A stretch of 15,188 nt of DNA, taken from the NCBI GenBank assembly GCA_004552615.1, contig SFNZ01000036.1:1-15188 (forward strand), in the 5' to 3' direction. Under the pieces are notes generated by a model that saw only the letters and a program-made list of their open reading frames with translations, ran no database searches and had not been told where the DNA came from. Source of the DNA: Bacteroidales bacterium (GTDB taxonomy: Bacteria > Bacteroidota > Bacteroidia > Bacteroidales > UBA932). Made by a program: the position numbers and the translations under genes. Below are positions 7,403 through 14,687 of the stretch, one piece after another. Every line of letters begins with the position of its first letter. Positions within the stretch are counted from its first letter, which is position 1.

Positions 7403-7429
7403 TGCTTATCGTTTTTAACACTAATCCTG

Positions 7430-7461
7430 CAAATATAATAATAATTGATGTCAATGACAAA
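7430..7461 (-). promoter_or_regulatory. Bacteroidota sigma-ABfr-type promoter of secA
   Basis: On the minus strand TTTG (7461-7458) is followed after exactly 20 bp by TATATTTG (7437-7430), a perfect match to the consensus at both boxes. The -33 box lies within the last codons of the GT4 gene, whose stop codon is at 7453-7451. Expected transcription start is near 7423, about 20 bases before the secA ATG. Confidence 0.72.
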
Positions 7462-8686
7462 TCGGACTTAACTGACTGTAAACATAGAACATGTCTTCCC
7501 TTATCCTGCGGACGTCATGTCTCGAGGCAGCTTCAGCAGCCCCTCTTCCGGCAATCGTTGCGGCCCGGTCCGCGTCAACAATCAGGCTCCGGATCTTCTC
7601 CGCGAAATCCTCCGCATTCCCGGGAGCAGCCAGAAGTCCGGTCACCCCGTCTTCCACAAGGGACGGCACCCCGCCGACTGCAGCAGCCACCACCGGAACA
7701 CCTATCATCTGGGCTTCGCATACACTGTTCGGACTGTTGTCCACATAGGAAGGATGGACATATACGGATGCCGAAACAAGTTCAGAAGCAATGTCCTCTG
7801 CCCCTCCTACCCCGGCGGCCATCACTCCGCAATCTTCTGCATTGACTCCCGTAAAATTCTCATAGAAAGACAGATCCACATTGCCGAATACTTTCCATTC
7901 GAACCTCAGTCCGTAGCGTGAGCGCAACAGGGAGGCAGTCCTGAGAATCAGGTCCATCCCTTTGTACGGAGCCTCTGAAATCGTGGACACGATCTTCATC
8001 CGGCCTGAAGGGCTCCACGTCCCGGCCATCTTATAGAATGGTGGCCTCAGGACTTCATTCACCTTGAAATACGAAGCATCAGCATTGCAGGTTTTCACCA
8101 CTTCCCTGTCCCATGCCGTACGACCGATGAAGAAATTCACTGTCTTCAGGACTTCCGCTTCATCGGCAGCCCGTCTCTTCATGTTCAGCCAATGATAATA
8201 TTTCCCGGCGATGCCCCGCAGGGTTCTTCCGGAAAGGCAATATCTGAAAAGGCTCATCCCCGGAGGGAGGAAGCCCTTCACACAAGCATCCAGAATGCCC
8301 TGTACATGCAGGACTACTGGGATATCAACATATTCTGCGACAAGCCCGTACGGATATTCCGAGCCGAATACCTCTATGACGTCAGGACGGAACTCCTTTA
8401 TTATCTTCACAAAAGAAGTTAGAATCCAGGACCGTTGCGCGGCATTTCCGGAAAACAGCCTCCTGATTCTGGATGTCCGGCCCGAATCATACGGGTCCGG
8501 TACCGGAAAATATTGCACGCCGTCTTTCACTGCAGGCCCGCAGGCATCGTTGCTGACGAAAGACACTGCAAGCGTAACAGTCGATGAAATCTGCCTCTCA
8601 AGCGAAGAGACCCAGCCGTATCCGTTGTAGTCACCGGACCGGGAAGCATATCCTGAAGGGGATTTGGTAAGCCAGAGCACTCTCAT
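7451..8686 (-). CDS. Glycosyltransferase family 4 (GT-B fold)
   Basis: This 411-residue protein has the GT-B layout of retaining GT4 enzymes. The N-terminal half starts MRVLWLTKSPSGYA, a nucleotide-fold strand followed by a small-residue loop for the acceptor side, with DVIEVFGSEYPYGLVAEYVDIPVVLHVQG near 104-131. The C-terminal half has VSTISEAPYKGMDLILRTASLL and then VYVHPSYVDNSPNSVCEAQMIGVPVVAAAVGGVPSLVEDG. The last part is the sugar-nucleotide site; the usual E-x7-E is D316-x7-E324 here. There is no membrane anchor. Donor and acceptor cannot be told from sequence. It starts 10 bp after licD and belongs to the same transcript, in line with assembly of a surface glycan. Its 3' end carries the secA -33 promoter box and no terminator is visible before secA. 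Confidence 0.85.
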   Translation of the reverse strand: MRVLWLTKSPSGYASRSGDYNGYGWVSSLERQISSTVTLAVSFVSNDACGPAVKDGVQYFPVPDPYDSGRTSRIRRLFSGNAAQRSWILTSFVKIIKEFRPDVIEVFGSEYPYGLVAEYVDIPVVLHVQGILDACVKGFLPPGMSLFRYCLSGRTLRGIAGKYYHWLNMKRRAADEAEVLKTVNFFIGRTAWDREVVKTCNADASYFKVNEVLRPPFYKMAGTWSPSGRMKIVSTISEAPYKGMDLILRTASLLRSRYGLRFEWKVFGNVDLSFYENFTGVNAEDCGVMAAGVGGAEDIASELVSASVYVHPSYVDNSPNSVCEAQMIGVPVVAAAVGGVPSLVEDGVTGLLAAPGNAEDFAEKIRSLIVDADRAATIAGRGAAEAASRHDVRRIREDMFYVYSQLSPICH

Positions 8687-8696
8687 AGGGCGTCCG

Positions 8697-9653
8697 TCAC
8701 TGATTAGGGTACTTGTCCCTGAACCCGTTGTCTATCTCACAGCGTATCTCGGTGATTGTCATGCGCCTGGTGAAATCCATGAAAAAACTGCCGTGATTGG
8801 AAATGCGCTCGAACTTGGCCGGCATCTGCATATAGTCACCGTAGATGCGCCTCAGGATTTCGTCATTTCCTGAAGGCACGGGCACCATCATGTTCTCGAA
8901 AGGAATCAATGTCCTGCCGCATATACATCCAGCCGGGAATGAGACCTTTTCAGCCGGGGAAAATGCGGAATATGTGATTCTCCAGTCTCCTCTGCCGGCT
9001 GCCAATGCGCGGTCCATGCTGCAGAAACGGGCTTTCAGCGACTTGCGGCGCGGCCTGTACCAGAGAAGGTCGAGCAATGCTCCGGAGCAATAGTGGAAAT
9101 TGCCTTCAAGCAACGACTCGCCCCAAGCCCTGAAAGTATGGCGCCGGAAGCTCCTGCGGTATTTCCTGAAGGCCGAATGATATTCATCCTTGAATCTCTG
9201 GGCGGCAGCAATGTTCCCGTCAAATGAATCCAAAGGAAAAATGTCGATGAATACTCCATATACGGAAGGATATCGTTCCTGCTCCCAGATGGTGGAGTTC
9301 ATGTCGCAGAACTTGGTGATGGAGAACGGCATGTCCTCTTCACTCACACGCGGGCCGCAGAGGTCGTACTCTCCTTCGAGGATGTCCCCGGCAATCTCCC
9401 GGACACGTCCTCTCATGGTCAGAAGTCTCTCATAATCAGGCCTCGGCATATATACATCGATGTCGTCGTCCCAGGGAATCAGGCCCTTGTGTCTCACTGC
9501 ACCTATAGAAGCTCCGAAGGCCAGATACCAGTCAAGCCCCGCAGCATCGCAGAACTTCATGAAATCACGCATTGTACGGAGCAATATCTCCTTGTGTCTG
9601 TCGTCCATAAGAATAAGATTAAGTTTCGCAAGCCGCAAATTGAGTCCTTTCAT
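8697..9653 (-). CDS. LicD family phosphotransferase
   Basis: The protein has 318 residues and belongs to the LicD nucleotidyltransferase-fold family. Members transfer phosphocholine, or another phospho-linked small group, from a CDP-activated donor to sugars of teichoic acid, LPS or capsule. The hallmark block is clear: FCDAAGLDWYLAFGASIGAVRH at about 34-55, then KGLIPWDDDIDVYMPRPDYERLL at 56-78, with the metal-binding D62, D63, D64 and D66. The C-terminal part, with RRIYGDYMQMP near 275-285, fits the common family ending (YGDYmxxP). The annotated start gives a 15-residue basic leader; an ATG at 9608 (MDDRHKEILLRTM) is the alternative. No LicA, LicB or LicC is in the window, so the transferred group is not known to be choline. 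It forms a unit with the GT4 gene 10 bp downstream. Confidence 0.85.
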   Translation of the reverse strand: MKGLNLRLAKLNLILMDDRHKEILLRTMRDFMKFCDAAGLDWYLAFGASIGAVRHKGLIPWDDDIDVYMPRPDYERLLTMRGRVREIAGDILEGEYDLCGPRVSEEDMPFSITKFCDMNSTIWEQERYPSVYGVFIDIFPLDSFDGNIAAAQRFKDEYHSAFRKYRRSFRRHTFRAWGESLLEGNFHYCSGALLDLLWYRPRRKSLKARFCSMDRALAAGRGDWRITYSAFSPAEKVSFPAGCICGRTLIPFENMMVPVPSGNDEILRRIYGDYMQMPAKFERISNHGSFFMDFTRRMTITEIRCEIDNGFRDKYPNQ

Positions 9654-9660
9654 TAGGGAT

Positions 9661-9836
9661 TGTCGCTCAATGCGAACAAAGGCCTACGCGCATAATAAAC
9701 GCTACCTTTTTCCTAAATCCCTACCGTCCCTTCGGGCTGCTCGCTGCAAAAGACCACTGGGCTTTTGCTGAACGCTCACGACCTACCCTCGGCCTGAAGG
9801 CCTCTAAAGCAGTTGTTTAGCTCTGCGAAACTTCAG
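9661..9836. repeat. Dyad-rich noncoding element between licD and the aminotransferase gene
   Basis: This stretch is richer in G and C than the AT-rich sequence that follows it, and shows a run of short inverted repeats: TCGC/GCGA at 9663-9675; GCAAAAG/CTTTTGC at 9746-9752 and 9762-9768, which with CCA/TGG inside forms an almost perfect 23-base palindrome; GGCC-TGAA-GGCC at 9791-9802; and GCAG/CTGC at 9809-9826. No convincing reading frame covers it. It looks like a dispersed REP-like repeat or a structured leader of the licD transcript. The resemblance to intergenic repeats of Bacteroidales is a recollection that has not been tested. Confidence 0.45.
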
Positions 9837-9838
9837 TA

Positions 9839-9898
9839 AATGTGTTATAACTTACAAATTTACACATTATTTCAACATTTTCCGGCATTTTTCGGAAA
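9839..9898. promoter_or_regulatory. Two inverted repeats upstream of the aminotransferase gene
   Basis: AATGTGT (9839-9845) and ACACATT (9862-9868) are perfect 7-bp arms 16 bp apart. TTTCCG (9879-9884) and CGGAAA (9893-9898) are perfect 6-bp arms around 8 bp. They lie in AT-rich sequence between the two divergent genes and could be operators or small hairpins. Chance occurrence in AT-rich DNA cannot be excluded. Confidence 0.3.
9855..9862 (-). promoter_or_regulatory. Possible -7 box for the licD-GT4 unit
   Basis: The minus strand reads TAAATTTG, a perfect TAnnTTTG match, but no TTTG is found 19-21 bp upstream. If used, transcription would begin near 9848 and the leader would be about 195 bases long and contain the dyad-rich element. 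Confidence 0.28.
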
Positions 9899-9903
9899 TA
9901 ATA

Positions 9904-9934
9904 TTTGATTTGAATTTGAAAACGTTTAAATTAG
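9904..9934 (+). promoter_or_regulatory. Probable promoter of the aminotransferase gene
   Basis: TTTG at 9904-9907 and TAAATTAG at 9927-9934 are 19 bp apart. The -7 box differs from TAnnTTTG at one position. The expected start near 9941 leaves a leader of only about 9 bases, so a start site further upstream is possible. Confidence 0.42.
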
Positions 9935-9949
9935 CTACATAAAAATACA

Positions 9950-11248
9950 ATGAAAATGCCTGGAATTTCCCGAAGAGGCGCATCACTTCCGGCTTCCCCT
10001 ATCAGGAAGCTCGCGCCATACGCAGAAAGTGCGATACAAAGAGGAGTCAAAGTCTATCATCTGAACATCGGCCAGCCGGACCTGCCGACTCCCGAAAAAG
10101 CTCTTGATGCCATAAGGACACTGGACCGCAGGACATTGGAGTACAGTCCGAGCAACGGTATCAGAAGCCTGAGGGATAAATTGACCGGTTATTACAGCCG
10201 GTTCGGAATCAATCTTTCCCAGGACGAAATCATTGTCACTTCGGGCGGTTCCGAAGCGCTTCTCGCAACATTCCTGACCTGCTTCGACCCGGGGGACGAG
10301 GTCATCATCACCGAGCCTGGCTACGCGAACTACCTGAGCTTCGCCAAGGCGGCAGGCCTCGTGGTGAAAGCAGTGACCTCAAGGATAGAGGACGGATTCG
10401 CCCTCCCGTCCGCCGCTGATTTCGAGACAGCCATCACCGACAAGACCAGGGCCATTCTCATCTGCAACCCGAACAACCCTACGGGACATCTCTATTCCCC
10501 GGAGGAACTGTTCCAGATCAGGGACCTGGTTCGCGACCACAACCTGTTCCTGATTTCCGACGAAGTCTATCGTGAATTCGTGTACAACGGAAAGCCTTAC
10601 GTTTCCGCTCTCACCCTCTTCGGAATCGAAGAGAACGTGATAGTAGTGGATTCCGTATCCAAGCGTTATTCGGAATGCGGAATACGCGTGGGCATGGTAG
10701 TTACCAGGAACAAGGAAATCCTGGAAGGAATAATGCATTTCTGCCAGTCAAGGCTCAGCCCTCCACTCCTCGGACAGATTGCCGCGGAGGCATCCATCGA
10801 AGGGACCGAGCTCTATTCCGAGGAATGTTTCAATGAATACAAGGCCAGACGCGACTTCTTCATCGAAGGCCTCAACAAGATACCCGGGGTTTACTCTCCT
10901 CTTCCAGAAGGCGCCTTCTACACGGTGGCAAGCCTGCCTGTGAAGAACGCAGAGGATTTCTGCAGATGGTGCCTGACGGATTTCTGCTGGAAGGAGAACG
11001 GGGAAGAACCTGAAGAAAATGGCGGAATACGTTTCGGAGGCCTCATTCCTGGTCCCGAAAAAAAGGAGCCGGAATTCATCGGGGAAACCGTGATGATGGC
11101 GCCGGCTGCCGGATTCTATGCCAACAAGGAACTGGGAGCCAATCAGGTGAGGATGGCGTACGTTCTCAAGAGAGAGGACCTGGCACGCGCCTTGAAAGTG
11201 CTTGAGAAAGCCCTCGAGGCCTACCGCAAGGTCGAGGCCGGAGAATAA
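9950..11248 (+). CDS. PLP-dependent class I/II aminotransferase, aspartate aminotransferase-like
   Basis: This 432-residue fold-type I enzyme transfers amino groups between amino acids and 2-oxo acids. Landmarks in order: IGQPDLPTP at about 40-48; SGGSEALL (cofactor phosphate loop) at 98-105; the EPGYANY aromatic segment at 122-128; ICNPNNPTG at 171-179 with the Asn that contacts PLP; LISDEVYREF with D204 and Y207; SVSKRYSECGIRVG with Schiff-base Lys238; and the substrate-carboxylate Arg401 in NQVRMAY. Bacteroidota homologues, as recalled, go almost directly from CLTDF to ETVMMAPAAGFY. Here about 30 extra residues (about 346-378), rich in E, P and G, lie between them. It is transcribed opposite to both neighbours, and its stop is 7 bp from the end of the GT2 gene. 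It is probably a housekeeping amino acid enzyme rather than part of the glycan pathway, but exact substrates are not determined. Confidence 0.88.
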   Translation: MKMPGISRRGASLPASPIRKLAPYAESAIQRGVKVYHLNIGQPDLPTPEKALDAIRTLDRRTLEYSPSNGIRSLRDKLTGYYSRFGINLSQDEIIVTSGGSEALLATFLTCFDPGDEVIITEPGYANYLSFAKAAGLVVKAVTSRIEDGFALPSAADFETAITDKTRAILICNPNNPTGHLYSPEELFQIRDLVRDHNLFLISDEVYREFVYNGKPYVSALTLFGIEENVIVVDSVSKRYSECGIRVGMVVTRNKEILEGIMHFCQSRLSPPLLGQIAAEASIEGTELYSEECFNEYKARRDFFIEGLNKIPGVYSPLPEGAFYTVASLPVKNAEDFCRWCLTDFCWKENGEEPEENGGIRFGGLIPGPEKKEPEFIGETVMMAPAAGFYANKELGANQVRMAYVLKREDLARALKVLEKALEAYRKVEAGE

Positions 11249-11255
11249 CGGCATG

Positions 11256-12278
11256 TCATATTGAAGGATACAAATATTTCCTCATGCGAAGGACGGCGGC
11301 AGTAATGTCCGCCGTCTTTGCATTGAACCATTTCTCCGCGGCGGAAGAAGGAAGACTCAGGAAAGACGGGTCGAATTCCATGTCAGGGAAATTGGTCCTG
11401 ATGTCTTCGACAGCGCGGGCGGAATAATTCCCGAGAAGGGCCTTCCTGACGAATCCCGGAAGGCGGCTACGTGACAGGAGATGGCGGCGGAGAGGGAATC
11501 CGGCCTCGATGAACGCGCATCTCGTACTGAATTTCAGGGACTCGTTTTCCGACCACCTGTACACGAACAAAGTCTTGTCGTAATTGTAATAATTCAGCCC
11601 GGAAAGTCCGGCCCGGACAATGAAATACAGGTCCGTGGACGGCCCGGACACATAGTCGAAACCACCGGATCGGGCTATGGAAGAGCGCCTTATGGCCATT
11701 CCGGTAGGTATGAATGTCCTGCAGAACGGCTCCCATGAAGTGAGAGGTTTCCAGAGCCTTGCCGGGCGGCCGTCATCCTCCGGCAATTCCAAAGGAGTAC
11801 CGTCGAGCCATTTGAACGGCCGCGGACAGACTATGTCAGCATCCGGCCTGGCCTCCATGACCCGCACTATTTCACGGACATAGGACGGCAGAAGGAAATC
11901 ATCGTCGTGAAGGATGACTGTGATATCTCCCCTTCCGACTGTCAGGGCGCGGTTGAAATTGCCGACAAGACCCAGGTTTGAGGAATTCTTGAGATATCTC
12001 AGGCGCGGGTCATCGAGACATTCAAGATAATCCCCGATTTCAGTGTCAGGCTCGGGATTGTCCTCCACGACCACCACCTCGTATGGCAGGACGGTATCCT
12101 GCGAGAGGGCCGATGACAGGGCATGCTTAAGCATTGAGACCCGTTTGTAAGCCGGTATCACTATGGACACGACAGGAGCGGAGCCGTCAGTGCAGTCCTT
12201 CATAAGAACAGACTCCACATCCGCCTGGACATACAGGTTGTCATTCGCCTTCAGGCACTCTTCCGCATTGATTTCCAT
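11256..12278 (-). CDS. Glycosyltransferase family 2 (GT-A fold)
   Basis: The 340-residue protein has a GT2 catalytic domain preceded by about 35 residues of leader. VVSIVIPAYKRVSMLKHAL (36-54) is the nucleotide-binding start, EVVVVEDNPEPDTE follows at 67-80, NSSNLGLVGNFNRAL at 98-112, and the metal-binding DDD motif is HDDDFLLP at 124-131. SGGFDYVSGPSTDLYFIVRAGLSG around 205-228 fits the acceptor-side region with its acidic base. No membrane segment is seen, so it is a soluble or peripheral enzyme that adds one sugar to a growing, lipid-linked unit; the sugar is unknown. The start at 12278 overlaps the flippase stop by 28 bases. An ATG at 12203 (residue 26) would remove the overlap and still keep the domain intact. 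It is the last gene of the upstream glycan block and converges on the aminotransferase. Confidence 0.85.
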   Translation of the reverse strand: MEINAEECLKANDNLYVQADVESVLMKDCTDGSAPVVSIVIPAYKRVSMLKHALSSALSQDTVLPYEVVVVEDNPEPDTEIGDYLECLDDPRLRYLKNSSNLGLVGNFNRALTVGRGDITVILHDDDFLLPSYVREIVRVMEARPDADIVCPRPFKWLDGTPLELPEDDGRPARLWKPLTSWEPFCRTFIPTGMAIRRSSIARSGGFDYVSGPSTDLYFIVRAGLSGLNYYNYDKTLFVYRWSENESLKFSTRCAFIEAGFPLRRHLLSRSRLPGFVRKALLGNYSARAVEDIRTNFPDMEFDPSFLSLPSSAAEKWFNAKTADITAAVLRMRKYLYPSI

Positions 12279-13675
12279 ACACTTGAAATTTTATTGCCCA
12301 ACACCGAAAATCCGTCTGAATAAAAGCCCGGGACGGTCATCTCCAGTTCCCTGAATACCCACAGAGGCCATCTCCAGTTGTTGTATGCAGCCTGCACGAT
12401 ACCCTGCACCAGGACTACGCCGAGCAGCCCGGCAGCCGTATATTTCAGCACGATGAACGTCAGCAGCACTATAATGCCTCCTGACACCAGGCTCGGGACC
12501 ACATAAGGGATACGGTTCGAGGTGGATATCACCGAGGCGAACTCCGAGTGGTTGAGTTCCAGGGCGATGACAAGCAGGTACAGGGCACATATTCCGATTG
12601 ACGGAAGTTCGGTGGATGAATGTATCAGTTTCAGGAAAGGAGGCACAACGAACAGAATTGCAATGGCTCCCGCGAGCATCACAATCTGGCCGGTCACCAC
12701 CGTAAACGAGATTGTCCTGCGGAGTTCATCCTTCCTTCCGGACACCCTCAGATTGGAGAGTTTGGGAAGAAATGTGACGAACAGTGTATTGGCCACTCCT
12801 GACACGATGGTGGAGAGCTGGGTCAGCAGGCCGTAGGAACCGATTACTCCAAGAGGCAGGAAGAAACCGATGATGAACATCCCCATCTTGTTCACCGCAT
12901 AAGCCCCGAGAAAATTGATTCCCAACTTCCTGGCATTGAACCAGATGACTTTGAATGTGGAATTTATCTCCTCCTTCGTGACCTCCCCGTCCAGACGCGA
13001 TTTCAGGTCCGGAGTGAAATACACCCTGTAACAGAACAGGCGCTGGACGAACGGGGCGATGAAATTGGCGGCGACGACCGCGAACAGGCCCCAGTCCAAA
13101 AGCAGGAAAATGACGCATAACAGCATGTATGCGGATTTCGACAGGATGGCCGCCTGGGACGCCTCCTTCACCATTCCGCTGCCGGTGAGCAGGCTGGAAT
13201 AATAGGAGAAATATATGTTGAAATACGTCGAGAATGAGTACAATATCCAGATGTACAGGGAGTTATGGACATTGGTAAAGCCTTCTGTCAGATACCATAT
13301 ATAGGCCGTTCCGAAAGTCAGCATTACTGCGAGGGCAATCAGCGAAAGCCTGGTATAGACATATCTGGCCGTCTTGATAAGTACCGCAAGCAGATGCCAG
13401 TCCACCTCTCCCCCGGACTCTTCCATGACCCCCTCCTTCAGGAGGGAACGGGCCCCGCTGTTGACGTATGTGAAATTGCGCCCGAACTGGGGCGAGAATC
13501 CGAAATCAAGGAGCCCGACTATGGAGCCGACCGTGAGCATCAGGTAGTTCATGCCCACCTCCTCCTTCGTCAACATATTGAGAATCAACGGCAGGGTCAC
13601 AAGGCCCGACCCTATCAGGAAGAACTTCGCGACATAGCTCCAGATGACATCCTTACGTGTTATATCGACTCCCAT
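12251..13675 (-). CDS. Wzx-like polysaccharide flippase (MATE/MVF superfamily membrane protein)
   Basis: With the start at 13675 this is a 474-residue integral membrane protein with roughly 12-14 hydrophobic segments spread over its length, such as FFLIGSGLVTLPLIL, YLMLTVGSIVGLLDFGF, LIALAVMLTFGTAYIWYL, LLCVIFLLLDWGLFAVVAA and IVMLAGAIAILFVV. The pattern, and the FGFSPQFGRNFTYVNSGA segment after the second helix, fit flippases that move undecaprenyl-linked oligosaccharide across the inner membrane. An upstream in-frame ATG at 13765 would add 30 residues but overlap the dehydrogenase gene by about 90 bases. The ATG at 13675 is preferred: a GGGGAGGAG ribosome site lies just before it, and it follows the dehydrogenase stop by one base (TGATATG), typical of translational coupling. 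Its end overlaps the GT2 start by 28 bases. Confidence 0.85.
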   Translation of the reverse strand: MGVDITRKDVIWSYVAKFFLIGSGLVTLPLILNMLTKEEVGMNYLMLTVGSIVGLLDFGFSPQFGRNFTYVNSGARSLLKEGVMEESGGEVDWHLLAVLIKTARYVYTRLSLIALAVMLTFGTAYIWYLTEGFTNVHNSLYIWILYSFSTYFNIYFSYYSSLLTGSGMVKEASQAAILSKSAYMLLCVIFLLLDWGLFAVVAANFIAPFVQRLFCYRVYFTPDLKSRLDGEVTKEEINSTFKVIWFNARKLGINFLGAYAVNKMGMFIIGFFLPLGVIGSYGLLTQLSTIVSGVANTLFVTFLPKLSNLRVSGRKDELRRTISFTVVTGQIVMLAGAIAILFVVPPFLKLIHSSTELPSIGICALYLLVIALELNHSEFASVISTSNRIPYVVPSLVSGGIIVLLTFIVLKYTAAGLLGVVLVQGIVQAAYNNWRWPLWVFRELEMTVPGFYSDGFSVLGNKISSVWKSMRKSA

Positions 13676-13676
13676 A

Positions 13677-14687
13677 TCATCTCCTCCCCTGACATTTTTC
13701 CATGCCCCAGGCGTAAACCTTGTCGATTTCCGGGCAGCTGACACCGTTCTCGTGGGCGAGGTCATGTATCATTTTCAGCCCGTACGGAAAATCTTCCGTG
13801 AAATACCGGCTGCCAAAATCAGGGATCCATCCCCCTTCCACGCGCACCATTGGCGACTCGATGTCCCTGAACGAAGGAATGCTGCTTATCTTCGCAGTCA
13901 TTCCTTCTGCATCAGAAGCTTCGTAATGTTCTAGCAGGGTATCTATGTGCTCAGTGCTGACGCCCAATGCCGAGAGCAGGCTGAAGAACTCACTGTCCAT
14001 CCGGATTTCTAGTTCGGACGCCTCCACAGTCCATTCCCTGTAGAATAGTCCGCGTTCCGGGAAAGGTTTCCCGTCCCAGTCCTTCCACATCGTGTAGAGT
14101 CGTCCGGTATGCAGGATGGGATTGCTGTTGCTCAGGGTAACCTCATAGAAACTCCCGGCAAGGACCACCTTCTCCCCGAAAAGCCTGCCGAGGACATCCG
14201 CAAACGCCTGCCTGCCAGATATATTCTCGACCGCTACAATGAGCTCCTCCCTGTCCCCGAGAAGCCTTGCGCTCTTTCCGTATTCCGTCACCCGGGACAC
14301 GTATGGCACACGCTGGAGGCCGAATACGGGCACTCCCTCCAGATGTTTGTGGCAATGAAAGAAGAATCCGGAATTGGAGACCACGGTCCCGACGATGGTA
14401 TTCTGCCCGAGATACGGCTTGATCCTGTCCAATGTCTCCCCGACCAGGAATGCCGGAAGGCAGAGAAGGACAATGTCGGACCGGGGTATCAGCCCTGCAG
14501 GGTCGGAAGACACTTCCGCAAGCCTTCCCCTCAGGACGTTTCCGTCCGGTCTCGTGACCTCGAACTCGCGGTTCCATCTCTCCGGATGCGAGCATAACAT
14601 ATTGACGGACACGTCCTCCAATCTGGAGAACATCCCCGCGCAGGTATGTCCGAGGCCTCCGCCTCCGCATATTGTAACGATCAGCAT
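13677..14687 (-). CDS. NAD(P)-dependent octopine/nopaline dehydrogenase family protein
   Basis: This is a 336-residue protein with the two-domain opine dehydrogenase layout. The N-terminal Rossmann domain begins VTICGGGGLGHTCAGMF (4-20) with a glycine-rich dinucleotide loop, and DIVLLCLPAFLVGETL at 71-86. The region VPVFGLQRVPYVSRV (119-133) is characteristic of the family. The C-terminal domain has LSNSNPILHTGRLYTMW at 185-201, with His193 in the position of the family's catalytic histidine, and ends RYFTEDFPYGL at 294-304, then IHDLAHENGVSCPEID. Family members reductively join the amino group of an amino acid to a 2-oxo acid, giving N-(carboxyalkyl) amino acids. Inside a glycan cluster it may make such a group for attachment to a polysaccharide; this is inference. 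Its start overlaps the upstream aminotransferase stop by 7 bases and its stop is 1 base from the flippase start. Confidence 0.8.
   Translation of the reverse strand: MLIVTICGGGGLGHTCAGMFSRLEDVSVNMLCSHPERWNREFEVTRPDGNVLRGRLAEVSSDPAGLIPRSDIVLLCLPAFLVGETLDRIKPYLGQNTIVGTVVSNSGFFFHCHKHLEGVPVFGLQRVPYVSRVTEYGKSARLLGDREELIVAVENISGRQAFADVLGRLFGEKVVLAGSFYEVTLSNSNPILHTGRLYTMWKDWDGKPFPERGLFYREWTVEASELEIRMDSEFFSLLSALGVSTEHIDTLLEHYEASDAEGMTAKISSIPSFRDIESPMVRVEGGWIPDFGSRYFTEDFPYGLKMIHDLAHENGVSCPEIDKVYAWGMEKCQGRR

Noticed and set aside
9803..9836. tRNA-like remnant (TTTAGCTC resembling a D-arm)
   Set aside because: No acceptor stem, anticodon arm or T-arm could be laid out around it.
9654..9949. Insertion sequence or transposase remnant next to the aminotransferase
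   Set aside because: No transposase coding, no pair of terminal inverted repeats bounding the stretch and no clear target-site duplication could be found; a REP-like repeat fits better.
13676..13765. Longer flippase start at 13765
   Set aside because: It would add a 30-residue polar leader that overlaps the dehydrogenase gene; the ATG at 13675 has a strong ribosome site and coupling geometry.
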